Source: Ampelomyces quisqualis (lineage: Eukaryota; Ascomycota; Dothideomycetes; Pleosporales; Phaeosphaeriaceae). From it: 64,000 nt of DNA. Shown here one piece after another: positions 46,701 to 60,596 of the stretch (position 1 is its first letter; every line of letters begins with the position of its first letter). The notes below the pieces were generated by a model. It was not told the DNA's origin, searched no databases, and worked only from the letters and a program-made list of their open reading frames with translations. The stretch lies in contig JAGTXZ010000021.1 in the NCBI GenBank assembly GCA_018398575.1, positions 2,046,001 to 2,110,000 of the forward strand, written 5' to 3'. A program made the translations under genes and the position numbers.

Positions 46701-48850
46701 TCTAAGAAGTAGTAATCTAAATACACTTGGATTTAGCTCTATATAGAGGTAAGTTTAGCTCTCTACTTCTTAAACGCTTTTAGAATAGCAAAAAGTTCTT
46801 TGTTATATATTTTCTAATTAAGCTTAGCCCTAGATAGGGCGTAACTATAGAACACTATAGAGTACTACTTGTTATTAGGGTACTTCTAAGAGAGTACTCC
46901 TGCTATTACTCTATTAGACGCGTTAGTTTCTAACTTTATATTATACTTAGAATAGAAATGCAATAGCGTAGAAATTGCTAGAAGTAAGGCTTTAATGTGA
47001 TCAAAAGCCTATTAGTAGTCTATAGTCTATTCAAATAGTATAGTAGGACTTTAAAGCTTTATAATCAGTTTGGCTACACAGGAAAAATCCTTAATAAATT
47101 GTTAATAGAAACTAGCAAAACCAAGAAATAACTTAACGCTAGTAATTGTAGTAGGTTTAGCCTAGTTTCAGAGTACTTCTACCTTGTTAGAGTTAACTTT
47201 AGTGCCCTAGTTTGTTAAAACGTAATCTAGATACTTTGTCCAGGTTACATAGAATTTACTCTTCTAAATGTCTACTTAGAGTCCTGCAGCACGTAGGCGC
47301 TCTAGGACCTTTTAGACGTGTTCCTAATATAAGTTTATATCCTTAGAGTAGATTAGAATGTTATTAAGATACGTAATATAGAAATTGTTAAGATAATTAA
47401 TTAGTATATTGTTTATATAGCGATAGTACGTAGCTAGTCTATTAAATAAGCCAAAAGAGAGTACCTTATACTTATAGGTACTATAATAGGTCTAGAAAGT
47501 AGTATACTCTTTAGAATTAGAATCTATACAAATCTTGTTCAAAGCAGCTCTAATATCAAACTTAGTAAAGATCTTAGCTTTAGAGGAACGTAATAGTAGC
47601 TTATTAATGCAAGAGATTAGATAGACGTTCTTGCGCGTAAGAGCGTTAATCTTCTAGTAGTCTATATAGATGCGTATATCTCTATTTGGTTTGCGTACAC
47701 AAAGGATAGGTAAAGTAAAAGGACTTTGGCTAGCCTTAATAAAACCCTTCCAAAGGTGTTTCTAAACGTAGGCCTTAGTAGCTTTAAGCTTCTCCTGATT
47801 CTGCTTATATAGGAGACTAAACGCATTTAGTAATAGTTCTTTAAGAATAATCTTGTAATTATACAGACAATAAGAAAGCAATTGATTAGCTACTAACTTA
47901 CTAAATATATTCTAATACTAGGAGTAGTAGGCAGGTAATTACTTATCTAATTAGTATTAATTATCTGTATTGTCTTTAAAGACAAAGATCCTATTAATTT
48001 TATAAAGACTTGTTGTAAAAAACTTGTTCTGTAGCTTCTTTATAATAAAGTAGAATGTATTAGCAGGAATAAGAGCTATATAGGTAGTTAGAGGGGATTT
48101 AGACTCTAAACTGTTTTGCTTGGTTAGGGTGCAAGAAATCTCTAAGATTTTTTGAGCTAAGAGGAGCTTTAAGTATCTCTTAATATAATAAATAGAAAAA
48201 GAAGAATAATAGTAAGGACTGTTTTAGATATAATAGTCTTCTTTCTTCTATAGGGCGTTGCGTTATTGCATATCAAGATAGATAGTAGCTAGCACTATAG
48301 CTTAATATAGAATAGTAAGAATAGGGGGTAAAGGATTGTAGAAATAGGGGTACTTAGATAGCTAAATAAACTGTAACCTATCTGTGTCTAATTAAATCTT
48401 AAATTGTCTTAACTATTAGAGGCTAAGTATACAATCCTAAGGCCTAAGATTAAGGATAAGGAATAGATAGTTTAAAATCTTTTAGCTATTAATATTTAAG
48501 TGTAGTTAAATATATTAAGTAACTATAGAAGTAATCTAATCCTTGAAACTGCGTACCTAAACCTAGAAGAGAAGCTTCTAGATAGGTTGCTGTAAGGCTT
48601 TAGAAACAGATAAAATAATTTGTAAATTCAAAAATAGGAACTCTTAAGTACTAGTGTTAAAAAGAGTGTTAAGGCGTAAACTAATACTCTAGTTATAGAG
48701 AAGTGTAGGTATAAAGAAATAGAGACTGCAAAACAAATAAGAAAAGTTAAGGTAAGATAGATTGTAACAGCTTAGGCCTAGAGAGAGGTATCTTTTTAGG
48801 CGCTTCTGTTTCCTATATAGTACACCTCCTAGTTAGGTTGCTCTTAAGCA
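46700..48850 (-). pseudogene. Gypsy3d protease and RT (decayed)
   Basis: Minus-strand frame reading I-F-T-K-F-D-I-R-A-A-L-N-K-I, Y-K-V-L-S-F-G-L, then at 47349-47376 T-Y-L-N-N-I-L-I-Y. This is the Y-L-D-D-I-L-I-Y box with both catalytic Asp codons changed to Asn, each a G-to-A change. Next comes E-H-V and L-E-R-L-R-A-A-G-L, a well-kept connection block. RT call is firm. The protease (towards 48800) is inferred from position. Confidence 0.85.
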
Positions 48851-48859
48851 TCTTTAAAC

Positions 48860-50110
48860 TTATCTACTTCTATAGCTTTAATCTAACGCATATAAGGCTT
48901 TATGCAATTACTAGTGTAGTGTTCTTATTTACCGCAATTATAGCAACTAATAGGAGTCTTCTATTATTCTAGCTTAGGAGTCTTTGTAGGAAGATACACT
49001 ATTATAAATTAATAGGATAGTGCAGAATTTGTTAGGGCGCTAGTAGTAGCTATCTAATTTAGCTCCAAACTCTGTTATAAGGCTAACCTAATTAGTAACT
49101 TGGCAGCAGCTAGTGTTATACTTAGTGTAGAGTTATTCTTCTACTCTATATTGTATATAGTAAGGTGTTCTACTATCTAATTAAATAAGTTCCTCTATTA
49201 GTACCTAAATCCTAGGTTAGGGGCTTGTAGTCCTAGCGTGATTTTTGTCTATAAGTAGTGAAACCACTCTAAAGGGGGTGCTTGTCCCTTAACTACAGAA
49301 CTTAGAAACCTAGCTTTAAACAAGAGGAACGTTTCCTTCTTAGTTATCTGCATTTAATTAAAGGCTGCACAGCTTTTAGCTACCTTATTACCTATAATAA
49401 AGTAAGACTTAAGTAGCTTAATTATTGACTTAGCGTTCTGAAATTACTCTTAATTAGTATCTAATAAATATTATAGCTTAAGATAGCCCTTAGCTAATCC
49501 TATAGTATAGCCCTATACTAAGGCTATGCGTTGTCTTTTAGTCTAATAGTAATCTAAGTTGATTTTAAGTTAATCCTAAATAGACGCTTACTATTAGCAA
49601 AAGGTAGAATCTTTTCTATTGCTAAGATTGTTAATATTAGGCGTTTTCTTAGATTGTTAAAGTTAGTAAGAGCGTTTATAGTAATATAAGTACTTAGATG
49701 TAGAGCTGTTAGATAAACAGTAGGGTGCAGAAAGGTTGTAAGGGGTTTTAGTAGTAGGTAGGAGCTTGTCTAGTCCTACTAACAGGGTTAGTCCTTTCTT
49801 AAGGGAATTAATTTCTGCTAACGCCTGTTTTAAATCTTGTTGTAATTAATTAACCTCTATTTAGAAAAAGGTAGGATTTAGTAGAAGTATAGGTCTAGCT
49901 CTAGGCTAAGAGAGTTCCTTAGTGTCTGTCTTTTTTGCTTTAGCACTCTGTTACTAGGTTATTATAGTAGATATAGAGTCGTCTTAGGGGAAGGCTCCTA
50001 GGGTTAGTAATTCTTTAGGGGAAGTTATTAGCGTTGCCTCTAATACTCCTAGGTTATTAATAGTCTTTAAGTCTCTATCCTAGCGCTAAACGTAACTCTT
50101 ACCAAAGTAA
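48860..50110 (-). pseudogene. Gypsy3d Gag (decayed)
   Basis: Minus-strand Gag frame. At 48905-48946 it reads C-Y-N-C-G-K-stop-E-H-Y-T-S-N-C, a zinc knuckle with all four ligands (C-x2-C-x4-H-x4-C) still present. Its N-terminal region (49800-49700) is a Leu/Gln coiled coil (E-V-N-Q-L-Q-Q-D-L-K-Q-A-L). It binds and packages the element RNA. Start codon not resolved. Confidence 0.8.
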
Positions 50111-50316
50111 TCCTAACTGTGTGTTAATAGGAAGATCTAAACTTAAAGGCTTTAGCTGTTAGGAGATCTAAGGAATCCTAATTGTGTTTAATAGATTTGA
50201 GGTTGCAAATAGATTCAATTCAGATATTATTCTGTGCGTTTCAACGCAATCTTTTTAAAAGTAAATTGCAATATTATCTAAATACTATTACTAGCAGGAC
50301 AAAGTTTTTCTTGTAA
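50110..50316 (-). other. Gypsy3d leader
   Basis: Untranslated leader between the 5' LTR and gag, shared with Gypsy3a (10545-10757) and Gypsy3b (30025-30245). The tRNA primer site should be next to the LTR (reverse complement begins TTACAAGAAAAAC), but I could not match it to a specific tRNA. Confidence 0.65.
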
Positions 50317-50616
50317 TGTAACAACGCAGGTAGGTACAGCTATTAGAATTAAATTGGATACGTGTTAGAGGCATATAGGAGTACGTATTGTATCAGAGAT
50401 TCTAGATTAGCTATATACCTATAGGTCTTGTACAGAAGAACAAGGAAAACTTGTCTTCTATCTAATGTAATAGGCTTATATTTAGAGTTAAGGTAGTAAC
50501 TAAGTTAGAGCTGATTTAGAGCGCTTTTAGTGCTGCCTCTACTATCCCTTATATAATCTGTTACTAAGCCTTTATAGGGTATTAGATGTAACATGTGTTT
50601 GCATATATCTGTTACA
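50317..50616 (-). repeat. Gypsy3d 5' LTR
   Basis: 300 bp, TGTAACAACG...TATCTGTTACA; pairs with 35469-35768. It lies only 8 bp from the terminus of Giant copy 2. Confidence 0.92.
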
Positions 50617-50624
50617 GTTACTCT
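50617..50624 (+). mobile_element. GTTAC duplication plus last 3 bp of Gypsy2-1
   Basis: GTTAC (50617-50621) is the right target duplication of Gypsy3d. TCT (50622-50624) continues the Gypsy2 sequence (Gypsy2-2 reads AGTTGCTCTATA in the same place). Giant copy 2 starts at the next base. Confidence 0.72.
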
Positions 50625-50869
50625 GTTAGGAGAAATTAAGATTTGTCTGGTTAGCCTGGTTGCAGCAACCCGCGGCTACCTAACAGCAATACTATCTACT
50701 AGACAATTTACTAAAGTTACCTTACTTACTTCTAGTTACTAGTAACCTAATAGTAACCTAATAGTAAGTTACCTGTATTACCTATGTTACCTGTGTTACT
50801 AGTGTTACCAGGTTTAATAGTTTAGAACTGTTAAATACTGCAGCACTAGTAGAACTATATACTATAGCT

Positions 50870-53290
50870 AGCTACCTATGTCTTTATACTCTTATAGCGT
50901 AGGCTAACTAAGCTAGTTCTCTTTATCTAGTTATATAGGCTTTTTAATTAAGTATAGTATAGTTAAATTACACTCCTTTAAAAGGAAACTAGCCTAGACG
51001 TAGCTACTAGACTTAACGTTCTATAGGGCATAAGTTAGTAGATACACAACGCGCTCTATATATAGATAGCTGTAACTACTACTACTACTTGCAGAGTAGT
51101 AACTATCTTGCTAGTTAGTTATATTAGAATTATATACTATGTCTACTAGTGCTATACTATCTGCTATAGTAGTCTATACTATTGCGTTATATTAAGGCTA
51201 ACCTAACAGTATCTACGCGTTATACTAGCAAAAGCATATTAAGTTATTGTAATATTTACTACGCCTGCTATTTACAACTACTTAATAATACTCTATTTCT
51301 TTTTTATACTATTACACTAACCTATTATACTTGTCTAGTTCTAGTTACTATTCTTCTTTAGTTAAAGCAATTACGTTAAGTATGTTACCTTTAATTATAA
51401 TATTATAGGCCTGCGTTAAAAATTCTTCTTATACGTTTTCTGCTATAATACTCTAGCTACCTCTATAGTTTTTAAACTATAGCTGTTTGTTTACCTTATA
51501 AAGGTATTTTAGTGCAAGTTTATCTGTATATCTATACTCTTTTAGCAAAATATCTTTTACCTTACTTAATGCTTTATATACGCGTATATAGATAGTACTC
51601 TATATAAGTTATTATATATTGTATTATATTTAGACCTACTTATATTATAAGTGTCTTTGTGTAGAACTTTTCTTATCTTTCTAACATCCTTTTCTCTATC
51701 TTTTTCTTTTAAGTATTTTACCTTCTCCTTCTCTTTGTTATTATAATTGTCTATAAGCGCATTATAGCAATCTTGCTTCTCTTTTATACAGTTAGCTAAG
51801 ATATTATCTACGTTGTTGTTATAGGTATCTTTTAGCACTAAAATATTAGCTCTATTATTCTCTTATTAGTTTGTGTATATAGTAATATCCTGTTATATAT
51901 TATTCTATATAAGAATTTATAAAATACCTTCTAAGTTTTTCTATTTTTTGCAAATAGTATTAAAGTAGTCTGCTTTCTATTAGCTAATACTATGTATAGA
52001 ACTTGCAATATACTTTCTATAGTATATCTATAGAAGAGTATAGTTTTCCTAGTACTGTTGTTATTAAATTCTCTTATTACGTTAAATATAACTAAGCCTA
52101 TTAGTGCTACTATATTTGTACCTAGTTTATTAAACTTCTCTTAATTCCTAGTTATTGCAGTAATACTCTATTTCCTGTTATTATAGAATAACTATACTAT
52201 TACTACTACAAGACTAGAGTTTAGAAATCTAGCAGATTTAGGCTGTCTTTAGTTAGCTAGTATAGCTGTTTTAAAGGTATACTTGTATTCTTTAGGTCTT
52301 GTAGTAGGTAAACAAAGTCTTTAAGTAGTTTGCTAGGCTTAAGAACTTATCTGTCTAGGTAGTTTAATATGTAAGCACTAGTAATTTCTAGTTGTCTTTA
52401 CCTTATTACATAGGTCTATAAGTTACTATATATATCTAGCATCTAGGCGCTTACTATTAGCTACTGTTCTTAGTAGGCTGTAACAGTACCTATATAGTAG
52501 GCAGCTTCTTTATATAGTATTAAGCTAATATGTAATTAAACTAATAACAGTAAAGTATTTTATACTTCTATCTAAGCGTCTAGCAGTATTTAGGTGTACA
52601 TATACCTTTGTGTATTAAGCTATAGTATTATTACTATACTGTATAGTGTCTTTTTATTATTAGTAAGTAGTTGCGTTACTAGGATAACTCTTACCTTCTC
52701 TAGTGTAGTCTTGTTTTCTAGTAATACACTTTCCTTTACTTAACATTTTTCTTTTCTCTATAGTAGTAACCTAAATAGGTCTACACTAGATAAGAAGAGT
52801 TGCAACTCTATAACAGTTAGAACTACTTATTTATACACAGTAAGGTATCTTTCTATAATATAACAGCCTAAAGTCTAATAGTAGTTTTCTTTTAACTACT
52901 AACGTTTTCTATGTGTTAGTCCTATAGGTTTTAAGTTTATATTAGCTTGTTATACTTATACTACTACTGCGTCTAGATTTCTCTTGTTAATAAGTAAGTA
53001 AGGCTGCAGATCTAGAAGTATATAGTATTTAATCTCTAGGCTGTCTTGTTAAGTAACTTTTTAGTTAGGCTAGTGTAGCAGTTAGTTATACGTCTATTTT
53101 AACTTTAGAGTTAAGGCTTCAGAATAGTAGCGTTAGAGTCTAGATAGTTTTTAGTCTCTGCAGCGTCTTAGTTTTTAGTATGTTAGTTCTAGAGTTACAT
53201 CTTCTAGAAGGTTAACCTTTATACTATTATCTGTTAGCGCTTATTTTAGCGCTTGTTTAGATAGAGACATATTATACTACTAATATTACT
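50870..53290 (-). pseudogene. Unknown helical protein frame of Giant, copy 2
   Basis: Counterpart of 27030-29470. It includes 51566-51838, the longest open stretch (90 codons, start M-L-K-D-T-Y-N-N-N), which is very rich in Lys, Glu, Asp and Asn (E-K-E-K-V-K-Y-L-K-E-K-D-R-E-K) and predicted helical or coiled coil. The same stretch is broken in copy 1. The 90-codon frame is only a surviving piece of a larger gene, not a small gene of its own. Function not recognised. Confidence 0.45.
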
Positions 53291-53499
53291 TAAATTTGCT
53301 ACTTAGTATAGAGTATATAGAGCAGGCGCTTACTCTTTAAATATTAGAGAACTATTAGTAAGGGTAGCAAAAGTAAGTAATATATATAGCGTAATAGAGT
53401 TTTTACTTTATAAGTATAAGTAGAGTTTTTGTAATACATATAGTTTAATATTGCCTTAAATTCTGCTAGAGTATAGCAGTTAGGCTATTTAATTAGATA

Positions 53500-53770
53500 G
53501 CCTTTTGTCTTTAACTGCGTGCTAGCGTATATAATGGTTATCTACTATTAGCATAAATAGTTATACGCGTAATACAGGTAATTAGGTGCTCTTCTATTCT
53601 TAACTAAATGTTAGCGTATATAATAGTTGTCTACTATTAGCATAAATAGTAGTACGCGTAATACAGGCAATTACGTGCTCTTTTGTCTTTAACTAAATGT
53701 TAGCGTATATAATAGTTGTCTACTATTAGTATAAATAGTTATGCGCGCAATATAGGCAATTTAGTAGCTC
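53500..53770. repeat. Giant minisatellite A4, 3 copies (copy 2)
   Basis: 89-bp units (TTTAACTGCG / CTTAACTAAATG at about 53510, 53597 and 53687), the inverse of the six-unit array at 26280-26805. Confidence 0.9.
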
Positions 53771-53829
53771 TATACGTAGAAAACTATTTACCTAGTAAGT
53801 TGTTAGTACAGATCTAGTATACTACTATG

Positions 53830-54900
53830 CTAGTTATGTTTATAGTTTAATTGTAAATAACGCCTAGTATATCTTTAATATAACTGTCTCTTATAATACG
53901 CTGTGCTAGTATACCTTTATAGATATTTGTATTTGCGCCTATATATCTTCTTTCTTTGTATAGTAATATATACTATTGCATTTACTTTTAAAGCCTAATT
54001 TATACTTTAATATCTATATAAACAAATTATAATTTAAGTTATTAATATACTTATCTATTGCTAGCAGGTTGTAGTGTGTATATAATAGCTAGTTTATCCT
54101 AATAAGAGTGTACTTATTTCTAGTTACGTTTAATACTAATATAGTTGTTATATTAGAAGTAATTTGTGTTATACTTAACTCTTTATTAACTGTTTCTATT
54201 ATCTTTCTACGCAGGTTTCTATCTAGCAAAGCTTACTTCTAATTATTGTTTAGTTTAGTTTTATTCTGTTATAAGCGCATCTGTTAGGCTACGCTATAGT
54301 TATATTAGATAGTAAAGTATATAATTGTTTAGATAAAGTAACTATTAGTTATATTCTATAGTTGTCTATTCTGTTGTAATACAATTGCCCTTGTAATTTA
54401 CTATAAGTATTCTTTTGCTATAGTTGTCTATAGAGAACAGCCTAGTATCTTCTGCCTTCTTATCTCTTATTCTACGTTTAAGTATATTAAGTTGCATTCT
54501 TCTGCTATTAGTTGCATTATATTGTATATACTGTCTTTTAATAATTATATCTAGTGTTGCTGTAGTAGTACTATCCTTCTGTCTATACTAACTAGCAATT
54601 CTTGGTAACTATTGCAATATCTCTATAATACTTGCGTATGTAGATAAGAGTTGCTAGTATTACGCGTTTGTAGTAGTGTATAATATATAGTAAAAAGGTT
54701 GCGTTAGTAGCCTTACGCTATAGTCTTATGTTATAGCGCTTGTTATATTAGTAAGTTTACGTTTTATTAGGTATGTTAAAGTAATAGTAGAGCTATTATT
54801 AGATATACAATTCTATTTACTATGTCTAATGCTATATACTAGCTGTCTTACTATATTTGCTTTTGTTTATAATTCTATACTATACGTGTCTAGTCTTAAT
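53830..54900 (-). pseudogene. Unknown frame downstream of the transposase, copy 2
   Basis: Minus-strand counterpart of 25151-26230, same frame with different stop positions. Retention of the same residues between stops in both copies supports an original coding function. Confidence 0.42.
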
Positions 54901-57870
54901 TAAACGTAAAAGAATACAGTCTATTATATTTGTTCTAATTAATGTAATTGTTTATATAGTACAAAACAAAGACCTTATTATTAAGTGTAGGTAGATCCTT
55001 TAGTACTAGGTATATAGAGTAAATAATAGTTGTTATATTATATACCTTAAATACTTATAGTATACGTTGCTTAGTCTTTGTACTATGTATATAGTAGCGT
55101 ACACTTAGCATCTCTATTGTATAATTAATTTAACTATTGTTATTAAATACTATAACCTTACAGAAGGCACCTATATACTTACATTTCTTTCTATTCTTAT
55201 CTTAGTATTTGTTGTTAATAAATGTAAGTATTAAGTATACTTAAGCTGCAGCTCTACTATTTGTAACAGTCTAAAATAGTTACGTGTAGTTCTTATATTT
55301 AAACTCTTGCACCTATACGTAATCTTTGCACTATTTTCTAGTCTTATACTAGTTAGGTGTATATTACACTATATCTTCTTTGCAATGTTTAAGGTTATTA
55401 TAGTGTTTACCTAATAGCCTTAAGTATTTTATAAAAGAGTATATTTTTACATTTATCTTGTTTACCTAGTAAGAGTTAGAGTTATATCTATCTTTGTTAT
55501 ATAGGGTAATAAGGCAGCTAGTTACCTTCTTATAGTAGTGTTAGACAAATACTGTAGTAGTATATATAAAGTCTAGCAACGTAATATATATAGTAACCTT
55601 ACTAAGAAGTAGTATAATAGAATTTAGTAATATACCTAGTATAAACTATCTAAGTTATCTAAATAGTATTACTGTTAACACGCTTATAGTAAAAGTATAC
55701 TTACGCTAGTTAGTAGTAGTGCACTATTAACTTTAGTCTATAACTATCTTAGGTTTAAATACTATAAGCGCAAGCTGTCTAGAGTTATAGAGGCAGATCT
55801 ATACAAGAAAATCTCTCTTGTTTATTATTAGGTAGAATTGTTTCACTATTGTAATATAGTAGGCTTTACTATTTATTCTAGTGTATATACTGTTAAGGGC
55901 TCTATATATATAGATATTATTAATAATATAGGTTGGCGTGTGCTATTTAGGGTAGTTAAAATCCTTTTCTTCTTCTTGCATCTGTCTAAAAGGTTAAAAC
56001 TCTTCTTTTAGAACATCTATTTGTTTAATAGCTAACAATATATACCCTAATATGTTTTTGTTATAACTCTTATATTATAATAGTACTAGTAGATTATACA
56101 TAGCCTAGATAAAATGCAACGCGTATAGTGCCTTAGTTGCTAGTAGAAAAGATACTACTACTATAAATTAGTAAATTACTGCTTTTTATTCTGCGCTAGT
56201 CTACTATAATACTTTTGTAAAAGCTTTCTTGTTATTAAACTGGTTTAGTCTAGTATTATACTTAACCTAGTAAAACCTTTTATTTAACTAGGCACAGCTA
56301 TTATCTTCTACTACTAAAACTACAGCACTATTCTAGCCCTTCTTTTGTTTAGAGTGTATATCTATTAGCATGTCTTCTGTAAACTCTAATATCTTTATAA
56401 CTAACTTCTTAAGTAGTAAATATAATATATCTATAGCTAATAACTTATATATATTAAAGTTATAGTAATTTTAGCTAAAGTACTCTACTAGATAAACGTA
56501 ATTCTTATGTTTTTTATTAAGATAACAACTCTGTTGCAAGCGTATATACTCTTCTATTTGCTATAGATATTTGTTATATAAGTTCTCTTATTTGTCTAGT
56601 AGTACTGTATATTAAGTATAGTATCTATTTTTTTTACACCTATTAGTAGCACTTACTCTTTATAGTTGGCTAGAATTATATAAATAGTTAGGTAACACTA
56701 TTATATCTGTTAGTTAGTACACTCTAGTTGTATACTGTATTTAGTAGCCTCTTTAAGTGCTGCAGTTACTAGTTAGCTTCTGTCTTCTATAGTAACCCTT
56801 TATTATTAACGCTATAGTTAGTACTTATATAATAACAGTTTACCTATGCAGTAATAATACACTTTACTCTTTAGAATAGAGTCTAGGAGCTTAGCTATTA
56901 AGATAAATCTAGCTAGTAGTGTCCTAGGTATTGTTCTGCGTTGTTATACCTTATAGTTAAGATTCCTAATAGTAACATATATTAGCTATACTGCTACGTT
57001 ACTAGATATTAAAGACAACTATATTTTGTCTACTACTAGTATAACTAGCACAAGAGTTGCACTATCTAGCAAGCGCTATTGTATTAACTACTACTAATTC
57101 TCTAAGTATAGTTTATAATATACTCTTATAAGATTATTAAGTATACCTGTAAATCAATAGCTAGGTGCGTAAACTATCTTGTTAGTGAATAGGCAATAAC
57201 TAAGTATAAAGGCAATTTGTAACATAATGTCCTAGTATATAAATATATGTTAGTTAGGTTAGAGGTTTAATAACCTAGATATAATTATAACGTCCTTATA
57301 TATCTATACGTTACCTTATAGCTTAGATTAAATATTTAACATAGCCTGTTACTATTAGCGCCCTAATTAGCACTATAGCTATAAATATAGCTTATATAGC
57401 TATATATTAGTAAAGAGGCTGTTAATATTACCTAATATACATTTTATCCTTTATAGCTACAATGCAAACGCTAGTGCAAAAAGTAAACCAAAGGGCTCTA
57501 CTATATTATTCTTATTAGTGTTAGCACGCGTACGCTATTTAGCTGTGTGTAGCCTACTACTTTGCGTCTACTAATCTTAAACTAACTAGTTTGCTAGCGT
57601 GCTGTCTACTTACTATCTTAAACAGCTTGTCTTATCCTTATATAAACGCTAATATTAGGCCTATTTACTCTCTTGCTTTATATTTAGCTAGAGTATAGTT
57701 ACGTTTATATAAGGTGTTGCTATATAAAATAGGTACTGCGTTGTCTATAGTAGTATCTATTGCGTTACAGCTATTAGAGTTATACTATTATATTATAGTG
57801 TTAAGGGTTATAACTAGCGTATTATTAATTAGTAAGTAGTAATACGTCTAGTATTAGGCACTATGTTTAA
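54900..57870 (-). pseudogene. Plavaka-like transposase, copy 2
   Basis: Minus-strand counterpart of the transposase at 22150-25150, with the same order of blocks (D-K-T-x-L block near 57030, D-I-L-H block near 56440, P-K-x-H block near 55960). Stops fall at partly different codons. See copy 1 for the family reasoning. Confidence 0.62.
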
Positions 57871-58894
57871 TAAGTTCTGCGTATATCTTAGTATAAAAGC
57901 TATATAGTATATATATACAATCTATTACTAATTTACTTATATATAACTCTGTAGTTTAAGTGTAAAAAGACTAAGTGTACAAAAATAGTATTAATATTAG
58001 TTACGTAGTGTTAGAGTAGTTACTAGCAGTATCTATTCTATACTGTATTGTCTGTTATCTACTATAGTCTACTAAAGTCTACTATAGCTAACAGTTACCT
58101 AACCTGTGTATAGATCTATACTAATAGTTGTAAGCGTAATAACTAATATTTTTCTTTTCTTCTATATTTTTTATTATACTAACAACTGTTACGTAATTTT
58201 ACTAGTACTTACTTATTAATAACTAAGTTAGTTAGGCTAGCTAACATAGCTTAATAGAGATTAATATTAATAATAATTCTTATGCTAGAAAATATTAACA
58301 CTCTAGAATAAGTAAGTTACTGCGCGTTTAGAATATATATAGTAGAACCTAAACGCACAAAAAGGTAAGTATAACTATAAGTAGACACGTATAAGGTTTA
58401 AAAGTATAAAAAAAATAGACTAGTAGCTCTAGCAGCCTAGTATACAACCTGTACCAAGGTAGCTAGGCTTAGTACAGATAGAAGCAGGTAGAATAGTGTA
58501 CTATATATACTATAGGTAAGACTAGTAACAAGCGTAGGTAATTACTTAATAATAAGAAATAATAAGTATAATTTATATATAGTGTTAACTAATATTCTAA
58601 GTAGCTAGTATATTTAATCTTATCTAGTTTTAAAATGCCTACAGATCTAATTTATATTCTTTCTCTAGCATAGTATAGGATAGTTGTCTACTAGAGACTA
58701 CTATTTTAACTTACTATAATGTGCAAATATAACAGAGACTAAATAGTAATAAATACTATTAATAAACTACTATATATTAAACGCATCTACGTACTGCTTA
58801 CTCTTAAACTATTAGCACTAATAGAGTATATAATAGTCTTACTAGCTAGCTACTTTCTGCCTCTTGCTATATATACGTTTTTCTAATATTAAAA
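57871..58894. other. Giant copy 2: transposase upstream region
   Basis: Mirror of 21166-22149. No recognised frame. Confidence 0.45.
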
Positions 58895-59275
58895 CTAGAG
58901 ATAAATTTACTTATATATCTCTAGTCTTAGAGTTAAGGTAATAGTCTTTTGTTAAAACATATATAGAACCTTATGTTATTTTTATTTATTATATACTTAC
59001 GCCTCTTTACATTTTCTTAACTTTAAAACTAGAGATAAATTTACTTATATATTTCTAGTCTTAGAGTTAAGGTAACAGTCTTTTGTTAAAATATATATAG
59101 AACTTTATATTCTTTTTATCTATTATACACTTGCGCCTTCTTATATTTTTCTAACCTTAAAACTAGAGATAAATTTACCTATATATCTCTAGTCTTAGAG
59201 TTAAGGTAACAATCTTTTGTTGAAATATATATAGAACATTATATTATTTTTATCTATTATAAGACTAAGAGCTAC
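58895..59275. repeat. Giant minisatellite A3 (copy 2)
   Basis: AAACTAGAGATAAATTTAC recurs at about 58902, 59026 and 59158; about 124-133 bp units, inverse of 20700-21165. Confidence 0.85.
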
Positions 59276-59589
59276 GTCTATAATATATAAAACAAACTAC
59301 GTATAGGTTATATATACAGCTACTTCTTAACACATAACTTATACTTTTAATTTAATATTAGTGTCTTTATATATATATTTCTTTTAAGTCTCAAAAACTT
59401 AATTCTTTATTATATTTTTATTTTTACAAAACTAAAACTATACCTATTACGTCTATATATTTGTGTAGTTTAAAAATCTAGAACTAAGTTTTACTATATT
59501 GTTAGCACTATACCTGCGCGACTTTTTAGCCTACTAGTATAGAAGCAAATTTATGTTCTAAATAGACTCTTTAGTAGCTGTTTAGATGT

Positions 59590-59995
59590 TGTAGCTTAAC
59601 TAAGATACCTTATAACATATTTAATAATAAAGATCTCTATAATAACAGCTATAATAGCATTCTAGTGCGTATATAAATAACTTAGCCTAATATAAGAGCC
59701 CTATTGTTACAACAACTTTGTTATATCCTGTAATACTATTACTTAACTAAGATACCTTATAACGTGTTTAATAACAAGAATCTCTATAATAACAGCTATA
59801 ATAGTATTCTAGTGCGCATATTAACAACTTAGCCTAATATAAGAGCGCTATTATTGCAATAACTTTGTTATATTCTGTAATACTATTACTTAACTAAGAT
59901 ACCTTATAACGTGTTTAATAACAAGAATCTCTATAATAACAGCTATAATAGCATCCTAGTGCGCATATTAACAACTTAGCCTAACTTAAGAATGT
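59590..59995. repeat. Giant minisatellite A2 (copy 2)
   Basis: TAACTAAGATACCTTATAAC recurs about every 147 bp with roughly three units, against more than four in copy 1. Confidence 0.85.
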
Positions 59996-60596
59996 AATTC
60001 TTATACTATTAGGTAACTAGAAGATATTAGAGATATAACTACAATTTATATGCTCTTGTCTATATATATTCTTACAGGCAAAAATTAAGAATAATGTTAA
60101 GTTACAGTTGTTTATAAAGACTTTTCTATTCTAGTACTCTTATTAAGCTCTTTAATAGTAAAGCCTACCTAAGTATCTACAACCTCTCTTATACTATATA
60201 TAATATATTTCTGTTAGACTCTATAAGTAGTAATTTAACGTCTAGATATTAAGATATTCTAACTATAACTTACATAATATTAAGTCTTCTATTATTACTA
60301 AGCTTTATTATAGCTTTAAGAACTTCTACTAATACAAAGAAGTTACGCGCATTAAACTTATCTACACTAAGATACTACTAGCTATTAACAAAAAGAATAC
60401 CTACTACACTAGTAGGCACAGCTAAGACTTTAAAGAACACTTATATAAATTAAAATAATAGGCCTGTATTTGTTTGTCTTAGAGGCGCTTAGTAGAGAAG
60501 AATATATATAAGAAGTAATATATAATACTTTACAAATCTTATATATAGTATATAAGGCAGTAAACACCTTAAACGCATTAATATCTATAATTAGGC

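Larger units (their letters stand above)
35469..50616 (-). mobile_element. Gypsy3d, full-length minus-strand Gypsy (interrupted)
   Basis: 15,148 bp with the 8042-bp Gypsy2-2 inside; about 7.1 kb without it. It has two 300-bp LTRs, a perfect GTTAC target duplication, a polypurine tract, and minus-strand Gag, RT, integrase and chromodomain. Between the chromodomain and the 3' LTR lies an additional ORF on the opposite strand. The chromodomain places it among the chromoviruses, which commonly integrate into heterochromatin. It is among the youngest layers in the nest. Confidence 0.9.
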
